Assembly: GCA_900556785.1 (NCBI GenBank)
Contig: USQK01000001.1
Span: 1-64,000 of the forward strand
Reading direction: 5' to 3'
DNA length: 64,000 nucleotides
DNA from: an uncultured Veillonella sp.
GTDB taxonomy: Bacteria; Bacillota; Negativicutes; Veillonellales; Veillonellaceae
Of the stretch, positions 11,443 through 19,764 are shown one piece after another; position 1 is the first letter of the stretch, and every line of letters begins with the position of its first letter. The notes under the pieces are model-generated. The model made no database searches and was not told the origin of the DNA. It was given only the letters and a program-made list of their open reading frames with translations. Made by a program: the position numbers and the translations under genes.

Positions 11443-13269
11443 ATGCCATCTGAAGAATTACTAGAGAAGGTCAGTCATTTACCGACTACACCAGGTGTGT
11501 ATTTATGGCGTGATCAGTACAACCGCATCATCTATGTAGGTAAGGCTATCAATTTGCGAAATCGCGTGCGTTCTTATGTGCGTAATGATGCTAACCGAGC
11601 ACCTAAGGTTGCGGCTATGATGAAGCGTGCCGTTGATGTGGAGATTATCCAAACAAAGACAGAGATGGAAGCGCTCATCTTAGAGAACACGCTTATTAAG
11701 GAGCATGAGCCTAAATACAATATTAGGCTTCGCGATGATAAAACGTATCCGTATGTAAAAATTTCAGTACAAGAGGACTACCCACGTGTATATATGACAC
11801 GCCGACTAGAACGCGATGGAGCCAAGTACTTTGGCCCTTTTACAGATGTAACATCAGTTCATGTAGTACTAAAATTGATTCGTCAGTATTATCCTTTGCG
11901 TACCTGTAAATCTATGAAGGTAGAGAGACCGTGTTTACAGTACCACATGCATTACTGTGAAGCACCGTGCTTTAACAAGATTTCCGTATCGGATTATCGA
12001 AAGTATATCGATGAAATCATAGAACTCTTTGAAGGTAAGCCTATCCCTTTGCTGAAGGAAATTAAAGAGAAGATGGAGCTTGCTGCAGAAGACTTACGCT
12101 TTGAAGATGCAGCACGCTATCGAGATCAGCTAACTAGTATAGAAAAAATCCAAGAAAAACAGCGCATGGTTACACAGCGTGGCGACTTAGACGTGTTAGG
12201 TATTGCAGTGGATACCTCGATGGCTTGTGTACAGTTATTATTCATCCGTGGTGGCCGACTATTAGGCCGTGAGAACTACTTTGTACAACATGATGGAGAT
12301 AGTCAAGAAACTATCATGACGGACTTTATCAAGCAATACTATGGAGATACAAACTTCATTCCAAAGGAATTATTATTACCTATGGATAGCACCGATAGAG
12401 ACTTGTTAAAGGAATGGTTTACACAGCTTAAAGGTCAGAATGTAGACGTATCTGTGCCACAGCGTGGTTATAAGATGGACATGATTAAAATGGCTCATGA
12501 GAATGCAGAAACCTTCCTAGAAGAGCGTCGTCGTCAGTGGCAACACCAAATTGATAAGACCGGTGGGGCTGTTAAAAAATTAGCTGAAGTCCTAGACTTG
12601 CCGCGATTACCAGAGCGTATGGAATGTTTCGATATTTCCCATACACAAGGGGCCGAAACGGTGGCGTCTATGGTTGTCTTTGAAGGCGGTAAGCCTGCGA
12701 AGAAGGAGTATCGTCGTTTTAAATTGAAAACTACGCAAGGTAAACCTGATGACTTTAAGTCTATGGCTGAAATTATGGAACGACGCTATGGTAATGAAAC
12801 AGATTGGCCTATGCCAGACCTCATTATTATCGATGGTGGTAAAGGTCAGCTCAATGCAGCATTGCCGTTGATTCGCAGTGTAGGTGTTACCGATGTACCT
12901 GTTATTTCTTTAGCTAAGCGTATTGAAGAGGTCTTTGTAGAAGGACAATCTGAAAGCATCATCTTAAGCCATCACACACCAGAGCTTCAATTGCTTCAAC
13001 AAATACGTGATGAAGCCCATCGTTTTGCTATTACGTACCATCGTAAGCTACGTGGAAAACGTAATTTGGAATCCATTTTAGATCACATTGAAGGGATTGG
13101 CCCTAAACGCCGCAAAGCCTTGTGGGCACATTTCAATAGTTTAGAGGCTATGAAAGAGGCATCTATTGATGAGCTTTCAAAGGTGGAATCTATGAACTAT
13201 AAGACGGCAGAAACACTATATAATTTCTTCCGCATGTCTAAGGTAGAAAAACAAGATATGTTGAAATAA
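11443..13269 (+). CDS. uvrC: Excinuclease ABC subunit C
   Basis: A 608-residue dual nuclease that makes both incisions in nucleotide excision repair. The GIY-YIG nuclease is at the N-terminus (PGVYLWRDQYNRIIYVGKA, about 17-35). It is followed by a cysteine-rich linker, a UVR motif (EDLRFEDAARYRDQL), the RNase H-like nuclease (DISHTQGAETVASMVVF) and a helix-hairpin-helix (HIEGIGPKRRKALW). GAAAGGAGG lies just upstream of the ATG. With uvrB and uvrA it completes the excision set in one 7-kb block. Confidence 0.98.
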   Translation: MPSEELLEKVSHLPTTPGVYLWRDQYNRIIYVGKAINLRNRVRSYVRNDANRAPKVAAMMKRAVDVEIIQTKTEMEALILENTLIKEHEPKYNIRLRDDKTYPYVKISVQEDYPRVYMTRRLERDGAKYFGPFTDVTSVHVVLKLIRQYYPLRTCKSMKVERPCLQYHMHYCEAPCFNKISVSDYRKYIDEIIELFEGKPIPLLKEIKEKMELAAEDLRFEDAARYRDQLTSIEKIQEKQRMVTQRGDLDVLGIAVDTSMACVQLLFIRGGRLLGRENYFVQHDGDSQETIMTDFIKQYYGDTNFIPKELLLPMDSTDRDLLKEWFTQLKGQNVDVSVPQRGYKMDMIKMAHENAETFLEERRRQWQHQIDKTGGAVKKLAEVLDLPRLPERMECFDISHTQGAETVASMVVFEGGKPAKKEYRRFKLKTTQGKPDDFKSMAEIMERRYGNETDWPMPDLIIIDGGKGQLNAALPLIRSVGVTDVPVISLAKRIEEVFVEGQSESIILSHHTPELQLLQQIRDEAHRFAITYHRKLRGKRNLESILDHIEGIGPKRRKALWAHFNSLEAMKEASIDELSKVESMNYKTAETLYNFFRMSKVEKQDMLK

Positions 13270-13299
13270 AAAAGAGCATCTTATTTGAGATGCTCTTTT
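13270..13299. terminator. Bidirectional terminator, uvrC / MATE gene
   Basis: A 12-bp perfect stem (13270-13281 with 13288-13299) flanked by A- and T-runs on opposite sides. It sits between convergent genes and can serve both. Confidence 0.85.
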
Positions 13300-13317
13300 A
13301 CTGTATAAGTATGTTAT

Positions 13318-14661
13318 TTATTTTGGTTGACGCTGGATGTACCAAGTACGCCAAGTGAACAATACACCTGCTACTAGTACGCTAGCGAGTAACCCAATCC
13401 ATACGCCAAATGGTCCGTAATTAGGATTATTAGCGAGAATATAGGCGGTTGGGAAGCATACGCCCCAATAGGATATGAGGGAGATATAAAGAACGACTTT
13501 TACATCTTTATAGGCTCTCAATATACCTTGTAAAGGGGTTCCGATGGCATCGATAGCAGAGAAGAATACACCGTATCCAAGGAAGCTGTAGATAAGCTTG
13601 TATACTTCATCATCATTTGTAAAGAGATCTGCAATAGCGTCCATATTAGTAAACGTAAATGTACAAATCATGATAGCCAATACAATGGCTAAGATGCGAG
13701 AAATATAAGAGTACTGGATAGCCTCTTGTTTACGACCTGCCCCAAGTTCATAAGCAACTGCAATAGTAGAGGCCATAGCGATACTAAGAGGTAAACAGTA
13801 GAATACATTTGTAAAGGAAATAACAGATTGATGAGCAGCTACGACGGCGGATCCAAAGTGAACCATCAAGAGTCCAGCAATACTAAAAATACTAGCTTCT
13901 AAGAATATGGAAAAGCCAATAGGAATACCTATATGTAGCTGTTCGCGAATGTAGTGAAAACTTGGTTTACTGAAGTCTTTAAAGATACGATATCCCTTTA
14001 GCTTTGGATGTAATAGTAATACTAAGCTAAAGAGAATAAAGTTAGTCCAACAAGCACCGGCTATACCATAGCCAGCACCGACACCACCGATCTCTGGAAA
14101 TCCGAAATGCCCAAAGATGAGTGCGTAGTTCAAAAATACGTTCACAATAAAGCTAGTAAATACGATGGCCATAGAATAATGTGTTAATCCATGACTGTCG
14201 ACGGTATTGCGCAATGTATTAACCCAAAGTAGTGGGAATAGACCTATGGCAAATGCTTTCAGGTAACTAATACATACCTCAGCTGCAGCAGGTTCCAGAT
14301 TTAATGCTGTCAGAAGAGGGCGTAAGCCTAAGAGACCAATTATTAAAATGATACATGCTAGGCCTGTACCGATATACAGACCTTGATAAAAGATTGTTGA
14401 AATATCATCGGTTTTCTTAGCTCCTAATAGCTGAGAAATAATTGGTGTGATACCTAACAACGTTCCTTGTGCAAAGATATAGAAGAGGAGCCATAAATTA
14501 TACCCCGTAGCAACCCCAGCTAAATCTATTGTACTATATTGTCCCGTTAAAAAGATGGCTATAAATGTACCACCTATAAGGGAAAATTGCGTTATGCACA
14601 TAGGAGTAAATAGCTTAATGAACAACCATAACTTTTGTAATATAGAATATGTTTGATACAT
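13318..14661 (-). CDS. MATE family multidrug efflux transporter
   Basis: A 447-residue inner-membrane protein with about 12 hydrophobic segments and two similar halves, as in the MATE (NorM-like) family, which exports cationic compounds against Na+ or H+. The start is set at 14661 (MYQTYSILQKLW) because AAGGGAGG lies 5-6 nt upstream there; an in-frame ATG at 14700 has no ribosome binding site. It is a lone gene, convergent with uvrC. The substrate cannot be inferred. Confidence 0.92.
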   Translation of the reverse strand: MYQTYSILQKLWLFIKLFTPMCITQFSLIGGTFIAIFLTGQYSTIDLAGVATGYNLWLLFYIFAQGTLLGITPIISQLLGAKKTDDISTIFYQGLYIGTGLACIILIIGLLGLRPLLTALNLEPAAAEVCISYLKAFAIGLFPLLWVNTLRNTVDSHGLTHYSMAIVFTSFIVNVFLNYALIFGHFGFPEIGGVGAGYGIAGACWTNFILFSLVLLLHPKLKGYRIFKDFSKPSFHYIREQLHIGIPIGFSIFLEASIFSIAGLLMVHFGSAVVAAHQSVISFTNVFYCLPLSIAMASTIAVAYELGAGRKQEAIQYSYISRILAIVLAIMICTFTFTNMDAIADLFTNDDEVYKLIYSFLGYGVFFSAIDAIGTPLQGILRAYKDVKVVLYISLISYWGVCFPTAYILANNPNYGPFGVWIGLLASVLVAGVLFTWRTWYIQRQPK

Positions 14662-14888
14662 ATTTACCTCCCTTATTAATGATATATTATACGATATCAT
14701 AAAGTAGTCTAATTTAATAGATAAATTCCTTGAGAATTGGGAATTAAATATATAGTATTGATTAGTCTATTATGAATCTATAATTAATGATTTTTTTATA
14801 TCGTAGAACTTCTATTTGTAGTGTTATGCTTCTCATATTAATATGAATGGAGTATGCTAAAAATGAATATATATTTTACAAATTGAAT

Positions 14889-14918
14889 TTTACACTACTG
14901 AACTATATCGATTATAAT
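14889..14918 (+). promoter_or_regulatory. Candidate sigma-A promoter for the TerC pair
   Basis: TTTACA (14889-14894), an 18-bp spacer and TATAAT (14913-14918) lie 34 bases before the first TerC-like gene. The 290-bp gap upstream is AT-rich. I see no yybP-ykoY-like manganese riboswitch in it. Confidence 0.55.
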
Positions 14919-14952
14919 ATATATACTATAGTTATATTCTAAGGAGGATACA

Positions 14953-15612
14953 TTGGACATCTTATCTGTACAAGGTTTATTAGCGATGCTTCAGATCATC
15001 GTTATCGACATCTTACTTGCTGGTGACAATGCCATTGTAATTGGTATGGCAGCTCGTAACTTGCCAGCACATTTACAGAAGAAAGCCATCTTCTGGGGCA
15101 CAGCCGGTGCCATTATTTTACGCCTTGTTATGGCATTCCTATTTGTAGAGGCATTGAACAATATTCCTGCACTTCGTTTAGTAGGTGGTATCCTCCTCTT
15201 ATGGATTGGATACAAGCTCGTTGCCGATGATGAAAGCGAGCATAATATCGAAGCTAAGGATAATTTACGCGCAGCCATTACAACTATTGTTATTGCTGAC
15301 GGTATCATGGGTATCGATAATGTTATCGGTGTAGTTGGTGCTGCAGGTGGTCATATGACAATGGTAGCTATTGGTATGCTCATAACTGTACCAATCATCA
15401 TTTATGGCAGTACTTTATTTGTGAAAGTCATCGAACGTTTCCCAATTATCCTATACGTTGGTGGCGGTATCCTTGGCTGGGTAGGTGCTGGTATGGCGGT
15501 AGAGGATACATTGATTGCTCATAGTGTTGAACCATATGCACTGTTCATCAAAATAGCTGCAGTAATCCTCGTAGTAGGGGCATCTTTGATAGCTAAAAAA
15601 CTCAAGAAATAA
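14953..15612 (+). CDS. TerC/YjbE family membrane protein, copy 1
   Basis: A 219-residue polytopic membrane protein with about seven hydrophobic segments. It has the family's duplicated acidic motifs DILLAGDNAIVIGMA (about 18-32) and DGIMGIDNVIGVVG (about 116), whose aspartates and asparagines are thought to bind metal. Relatives export manganese or protect against metal stress. The start is TTG, preceded by AAGGAGGA at ideal spacing. It is closely related to the next gene and evidently a tandem duplicate. Mn2+ export is inference from the family. Confidence 0.88.
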   Translation: MDILSVQGLLAMLQIIVIDILLAGDNAIVIGMAARNLPAHLQKKAIFWGTAGAIILRLVMAFLFVEALNNIPALRLVGGILLLWIGYKLVADDESEHNIEAKDNLRAAITTIVIADGIMGIDNVIGVVGAAGGHMTMVAIGMLITVPIIIYGSTLFVKVIERFPIILYVGGGILGWVGAGMAVEDTLIAHSVEPYALFIKIAAVILVVGASLIAKKLKK

Positions 15613-15620
15613 TAGAATAT

Positions 15621-15655
15621 ATCTCTTCTCCTAATCATAGGAGGAGAGATTTTTT
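15621..15655 (+). terminator. Intrinsic terminator after TerC copy 1
   Basis: A 12-bp stem (15621-15632 with 15639-15650, one G-T pair) followed by six Ts. It separates the two TerC copies into different transcripts. Confidence 0.85.
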
Positions 15656-15756
15656 ATGTAAACTATTAGCCCTCTTATAGATGAGAAAATAGAAAAATTA
15701 TGGTATAGTTAAGGGATAGTTATTGAATTAATCGTTTGAATTGAGGTATGTACGGA

Positions 15757-16425
15757 ATGGAATTTTTAGAAGTTGCCACGTGGGTGACCATTGGTAAGAT
15801 TATTTTAATTGATATTTTGCTGGCTGGTGATAATGCTGTAGTAATTGGTATGGCAGCAGGTAAGCTAGCTCCAGAACTACAAAAGAAAGCCGTGATTTGG
15901 GGTACAGTAGGTGCCATTGTAATGCGCCTTGTATTTGCTACTCTTTTAGTAGAGGCTCTTACTTTAATTCCTCTTATTCACTTAGGTGGTGGCCTTGTAC
16001 TTGTATGGATTGCCATTCAATTATTAAAAGGTGGCGATGAAGATGCACATATCGAAGCTAAGAATTCATTAATGGGTGCCATTTGGACGATTATTGTAGC
16101 TGACGCTATGATGAGTATTGATAATGTCATCGGTGTAGTAGGGGCCGCTAGAGGTCATTTAGAGCTTGTTATTGCAGGTATGTTAATTACTGTTCCAATT
16201 ATCGTATTTTGCTCTACATTATTTGCTCGAATTATTAATAAATTCCCTGCTATTCTTTGGGCTGGTGGTGCACTCCTTGGCTGGGTTGCAGGCGAAATGA
16301 TTGTGGAAGATCCACTTCTTATGCCATATATTCAAGGCGAAGAATTACTTGTGAAATTTGGTACTGTATTCTTCGTACTCATTGTGACTGGTATGATTAA
16401 AATTTGGAAGAAAAGAGACGCGTAA
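15757..16425 (+). CDS. TerC/YjbE family membrane protein, copy 2
   Basis: A 222-residue paralogue of the gene before it, with DILLAGDNAVVIGMA near the N-terminus and DAMMSIDNVIGVVG in the middle. ATG at 15757 (MEFLEVAT) is preferred over ATG at 15748, because GAGG at 15743-15746 is 10 nt from the first and only 1 nt from the second; it also aligns with the start of copy 1. The stop overlaps the rlmD start (TAATG). Its role is likely metal-ion (Mn2+) efflux at the inner membrane, by family analogy. Confidence 0.86.
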   Translation: MEFLEVATWVTIGKIILIDILLAGDNAVVIGMAAGKLAPELQKKAVIWGTVGAIVMRLVFATLLVEALTLIPLIHLGGGLVLVWIAIQLLKGGDEDAHIEAKNSLMGAIWTIIVADAMMSIDNVIGVVGAARGHLELVIAGMLITVPIIVFCSTLFARIINKFPAILWAGGALLGWVAGEMIVEDPLLMPYIQGEELLVKFGTVFFVLIVTGMIKIWKKRDA

Positions 16426-17912
16426 TGAACGGTACTAATCGTACATCTCGTAAAAAACAATCTAAACAACATAGAAGAAGTAATCGCTCTAATTCACAGC
16501 AAGCTATAAACGGCCAATTATCTAAAAAACAACAGGCTATTTTAAATGCGCCTGTTAAGTTTGGTGATGAAGTAATGGTAACAATTCATGGCATTGGTAG
16601 CAGCGGTGAAGGGGTAGGTCGTGTAGATGACTTTACTGTCTTTGTGCCTTTTGCCTTACCTGGAGAAACTGTGAAAGTAGCTATTGATATGGTTAAAAAA
16701 ACCTATGCTACAGGGCGTCTCTTAGAAATTGTTACGATGGCTTCCAATCGTATCGATGCAAGTTGTGATCTTTATGGCTTCTGTGGAGGCTGCCAACTGC
16801 AACACATTACCTATGAAGGTCAGCTTTCACTAAAAACACAAAAGGTGAAGGACGTTATCGAACGTATAGGCCATCAAAATCCAGACCTCGTCAAGCCAGC
16901 ATTGGGACCTAAAGAACCGTGGGCCTATCGCAATAAGATGCAAATGCCTGTAGGTGGTACTAAAGACGATATTCAAATGGGCTTCTATGCGATGGGATCT
17001 CACGATATCGTGCAAGGTACAAACTGCCCTATTCAAGATGAAGGGAATAATATCATTGCTCAAGCGTGTTACCAAATCGCTAAAGAATTTGATATTGAAC
17101 CATATGATGAACATACTGGCAAAGGTATACTACGCCATGTAATCGGTCGCATTGGACAATCTGGATGGATGATTATCCTTGTAACTGCTACAGATTACTT
17201 ACCACACCAAGAAAAATGGGTAGTAAAATTAACAGAACGAATTCCTCAAGTAGAAACTATCGTTCATAATGTGAATAATAAGCGTACTAATGTCATATTA
17301 GGACCTAAGAATCATATCCTCTACGGTGATGGAACGATTACAGACCATATTAAGGATCTACAGTTTACCTTATCCCCACATTCCTTCTTCCAAGTAAATC
17401 CAGAACAGACTACAGTGCTTTACGACCAAGCACTGGCTTATGCGGATCTAAAAGGGGATGAAACGGTTATCGATGCGTACTGTGGTACAGGTACTATTTC
17501 TTTGTTCTTAGCTCATAAGGCAAAACATGTTATCGGCATAGAAATCGTAGAACCGGCCATTATCAATGCTCGTGAAAACGCCCAACGCAATGGTTATACT
17601 AATACAGAATTCATCGTTGCTGATGCGGCTGTAGAAATGCCAAAACTCTATAAAGCAGGCGTACGTCCAGACGTTATCGTATTCGATCCAATTCGCGCAG
17701 GCTGCAAAGCAGAAGTACTAACCTCTGCAGCTGGTATGGAACCAAAACGCATTGTCTACGTATCCTGTAACCCAGCAACCATGGCACGAGACATTGAAAT
17801 CCTAACACACTACGGATATGAACTACAAGAAGTACAACCCGTTGACATGTTCCCAATGACCGCTCACGTTGAGGCAGTGGCTTTGCTTACTAGGAACGAA
17901 GTGACGCAGTGA
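16425..17912 (+). CDS. rlmD: 23S rRNA (uracil-5-)-methyltransferase, RlmD family
   Basis: A 495-residue SAM-dependent RNA m5U methyltransferase. A basic, low-complexity N-terminus (1-30) precedes a TRAM domain (about 45-105). The [4Fe-4S] cysteines are C114, C120 and C123 (CDLYGFCGGCQ), with the cysteine of NCPIQ as the likely fourth ligand. The SAM motif is DAYCGTGTISLFLA and the catalytic cysteine is C448 in VSCNPATMARD. ATG at 16425 overlaps the TerC stop. An earlier in-frame TTG at 16404 would lie inside the TerC gene without benefit. The exact uridine (1939 or 747 equivalent) is not certain in this phylum. Confidence 0.92.
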   Translation: MNGTNRTSRKKQSKQHRRSNRSNSQQAINGQLSKKQQAILNAPVKFGDEVMVTIHGIGSSGEGVGRVDDFTVFVPFALPGETVKVAIDMVKKTYATGRLLEIVTMASNRIDASCDLYGFCGGCQLQHITYEGQLSLKTQKVKDVIERIGHQNPDLVKPALGPKEPWAYRNKMQMPVGGTKDDIQMGFYAMGSHDIVQGTNCPIQDEGNNIIAQACYQIAKEFDIEPYDEHTGKGILRHVIGRIGQSGWMIILVTATDYLPHQEKWVVKLTERIPQVETIVHNVNNKRTNVILGPKNHILYGDGTITDHIKDLQFTLSPHSFFQVNPEQTTVLYDQALAYADLKGDETVIDAYCGTGTISLFLAHKAKHVIGIEIVEPAIINARENAQRNGYTNTEFIVADAAVEMPKLYKAGVRPDVIVFDPIRAGCKAEVLTSAAGMEPKRIVYVSCNPATMARDIEILTHYGYELQEVQPVDMFPMTAHVEAVALLTRNEVTQ

Positions 17913-17993
17913 GCATTAGAATTCCCATGTTAAAGATGTCCATAATTTATGGAAAAGCTTATTTTTAAAAGTATATATTTTGTAGGTGAGATT

Positions 17994-18701
17994 ATGAACT
18001 TTAAGAAACAAATTATTTTATTTTCAATTTTAGCTATGTCTGTTATGGCAGTATATGCTGAAGATATTAGTACTTATAATCCTCAAGTTATTGAGAAACA
18101 CCAAATTACGAATGAAGATATTGCATCAGCAACATCTTATGGACAGTCTTTAGTAGAAAAGAAAAATATCAAAATGATATCTACTGCTAAGAAAAAGTTT
18201 ATTAAAAGACGTTATGGTGGAATTTTCCCAAGAAATGAATTGCAAGGTATCGTTTATGTTCAAACTCCATTCGCAATTTTTGCAAATACGGCATTGGAGG
18301 ATGCTAGAGGTGTAGCAAGCACTTATTCAACAAGAAATGCTACTAATATATTACAGGTTAGATCTTTCCTTTATATGCCGGAAAGTAAGATGTATAATGA
18401 TACTAATAATGTTGTTATATCTATAGTACAAAATGGATATACATATTATCCAATAGAAACAGTACGTGGCGATGATCAATATGAAGGTCCTGGCATGTGG
18501 GTAACAGTAGGTTATCAATCATTATTTGAATTATCTAAGATTGATACTAATAGTCCTTTTGAAGTTCATATTAAGTCTGATGCGGTTAAGGTTGGAGATG
18601 CAGTAATTCAGTTTCCAGCATTAAATGCGTCAAATAAGTATGTTTTGGATGATTCTTATTCACTTTATAGAGGTGATGCAGTTTTTATTGATAAGAAATA
18701 A
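17994..18701 (+). CDS. Exported protein of unknown function
   Basis: A 235-residue protein with a clear Sec signal peptide (MNFKKQIILFSILAMSVMA, cleavage probably after VYA at about residue 22). It is predicted to be periplasmic or secreted. The mature part is mixed alpha/beta and rich in Asn, Tyr and Ser, with no motif I can assign. ATG at 17994 is chosen because AGGTGAG precedes it and the signal peptide then starts at once; the in-frame ATG at 17949 would add 15 unneeded residues. It directly precedes the remnant of a surface adhesin, in AT-rich DNA that opens the accessory region. Confidence 0.75.
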   Translation: MNFKKQIILFSILAMSVMAVYAEDISTYNPQVIEKHQITNEDIASATSYGQSLVEKKNIKMISTAKKKFIKRRYGGIFPRNELQGIVYVQTPFAIFANTALEDARGVASTYSTRNATNILQVRSFLYMPESKMYNDTNNVVISIVQNGYTYYPIETVRGDDQYEGPGMWVTVGYQSLFELSKIDTNSPFEVHIKSDAVKVGDAVIQFPALNASNKYVLDDSYSLYRGDAVFIDKK

Positions 18702-18742
18702 TATTTATTTAAGTGCATTGTTCAAGAACTGAATAAATCTAA

Positions 18743-19374
18743 TTTTTTATTTATACCCAATATAAAAGCGTAGCTATAGAAGAAGGCACAATTGCATTTG
18801 GTCATGATGCTGGTGATGTTTCTGGCTATACAGTTAAATATCCAGATAAAGAAATCACCACACACTTAGGTTATAAAAAAACTGTGCCAGATTATGATAA
18901 AGCGCCTACAGTAACGCCTACTACATACTCAGATGCTAAATATAATCGTTTGGTGAAAGTAGCTGATGGCGTTGATGCACATGATGCAGCAACAGTGGGT
19001 CAATTGGAAAATGCTATTAGCCAAGTGCAATCTGTTGGTACAAATTTAGAAACTACAGTGAATAAAGCGACTGCATCTAGTTATGCACTAGCTGCATTAC
19101 AACCAAACTTCTCAGAAGGTGAAACCGGATTGGGTGTAGCCGTTGGCTTTGGTCATTATCATGGCAAAACAGCAACTGCTTTAGGTGCTTACTACCGTCC
19201 AAACCGCAATGTACAATTAATGTAGGTACTGTGGTTGGCAATGGTAACCAAGGCTATAACGGTGGCCTTAGCTTTAAAGTAGGCCCTGAATCTAAATCAG
19301 CTCCATCCTCTACAGATGCTAGAATTGCTCAATTGGAAAAACGTATCCAAGAATTAGAGCAAGCTAAAAAATAA
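18743..19374 (+). pseudogene. Trimeric autotransporter adhesin, C-terminal remnant
   Basis: The remnant is readable from about 18752 (YTQYKSVAIEEGTIAFGHD) through a YadA-type stalk/neck (VADGVDAHDAATVGQL, then ENAISQVQSVG) into a membrane-anchor segment (GETGLGVAVGFGHYHGKTAT) up to 19216. There one T is missing: CAA TTA ATG TAG is read instead of CAA TTT AAT GTA, giving a stop at 19223. The correct frame resumes (VGTVVGNGNQGYNGGLSFKV) and ends at 19374 after a coiled-coil tail. The passenger and signal peptide are absent and an in-frame stop at 18740 closes the 5' side. It is therefore a dead gene fragment, not a short adhesin. Confidence 0.88.
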
Positions 19375-19448
19375 TTAGAAAAAATAGATAAGATAAAAGC
19401 ATCTATATACGTTTTTATCAAGTAGTAGGCAAAAATTTCTAATCTATA

Positions 19449-19486
19449 TAGCACTAACTATGAAAATGGTTAGTGCTATTTTATTT
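19449..19486 (+). terminator. Terminator after the adhesin remnant
   Basis: A 10-bp perfect stem (19449-19458 with 19469-19478) followed by a T-rich tail. The rest of the 390-bp gap 19375-19764 is AT-rich and holds only this terminator and the candidate promoter listed next. Confidence 0.8.
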
Positions 19487-19683
19487 TACTTATGCAGATG
19501 CACCGTTTTATTGTTTAAAACTCCTGTAATAAGTATATTTTGTAAAATACTGAATGTTATCTTTTGTTTAGTATGGTTGTTTAATATACACTCTAGCTTA
19601 TAAATGTAATATAATTAGATTAATAAATATCATATTGAATTAATATGTTAGGATAAACTAACTAGGGTTAATTTACAAATATA

Positions 19684-19712
19684 TTGATAACACATGGGGA
19701 AAATATTGTTAT
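19684..19712 (+). promoter_or_regulatory. Candidate promoter of the restriction module
   Basis: TTGATA (19684-19689), a 17-bp spacer and TGTTAT (19707-19712) lie 52 bases upstream of the McrB-like start codon. Confidence 0.45.
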
Positions 19713-19764
19713 TTACGTTAGGTTTAAAATGTATTTAATGAATAATGGGAGTGAAAAGTAGATT

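Noticed and set aside
18884..19225. A separate 113-residue adhesin-like gene
   Set aside because: It is only the middle of the frameshifted autotransporter remnant. The frame is open further upstream without a start or ribosome binding site, and the stop is caused by the deletion.
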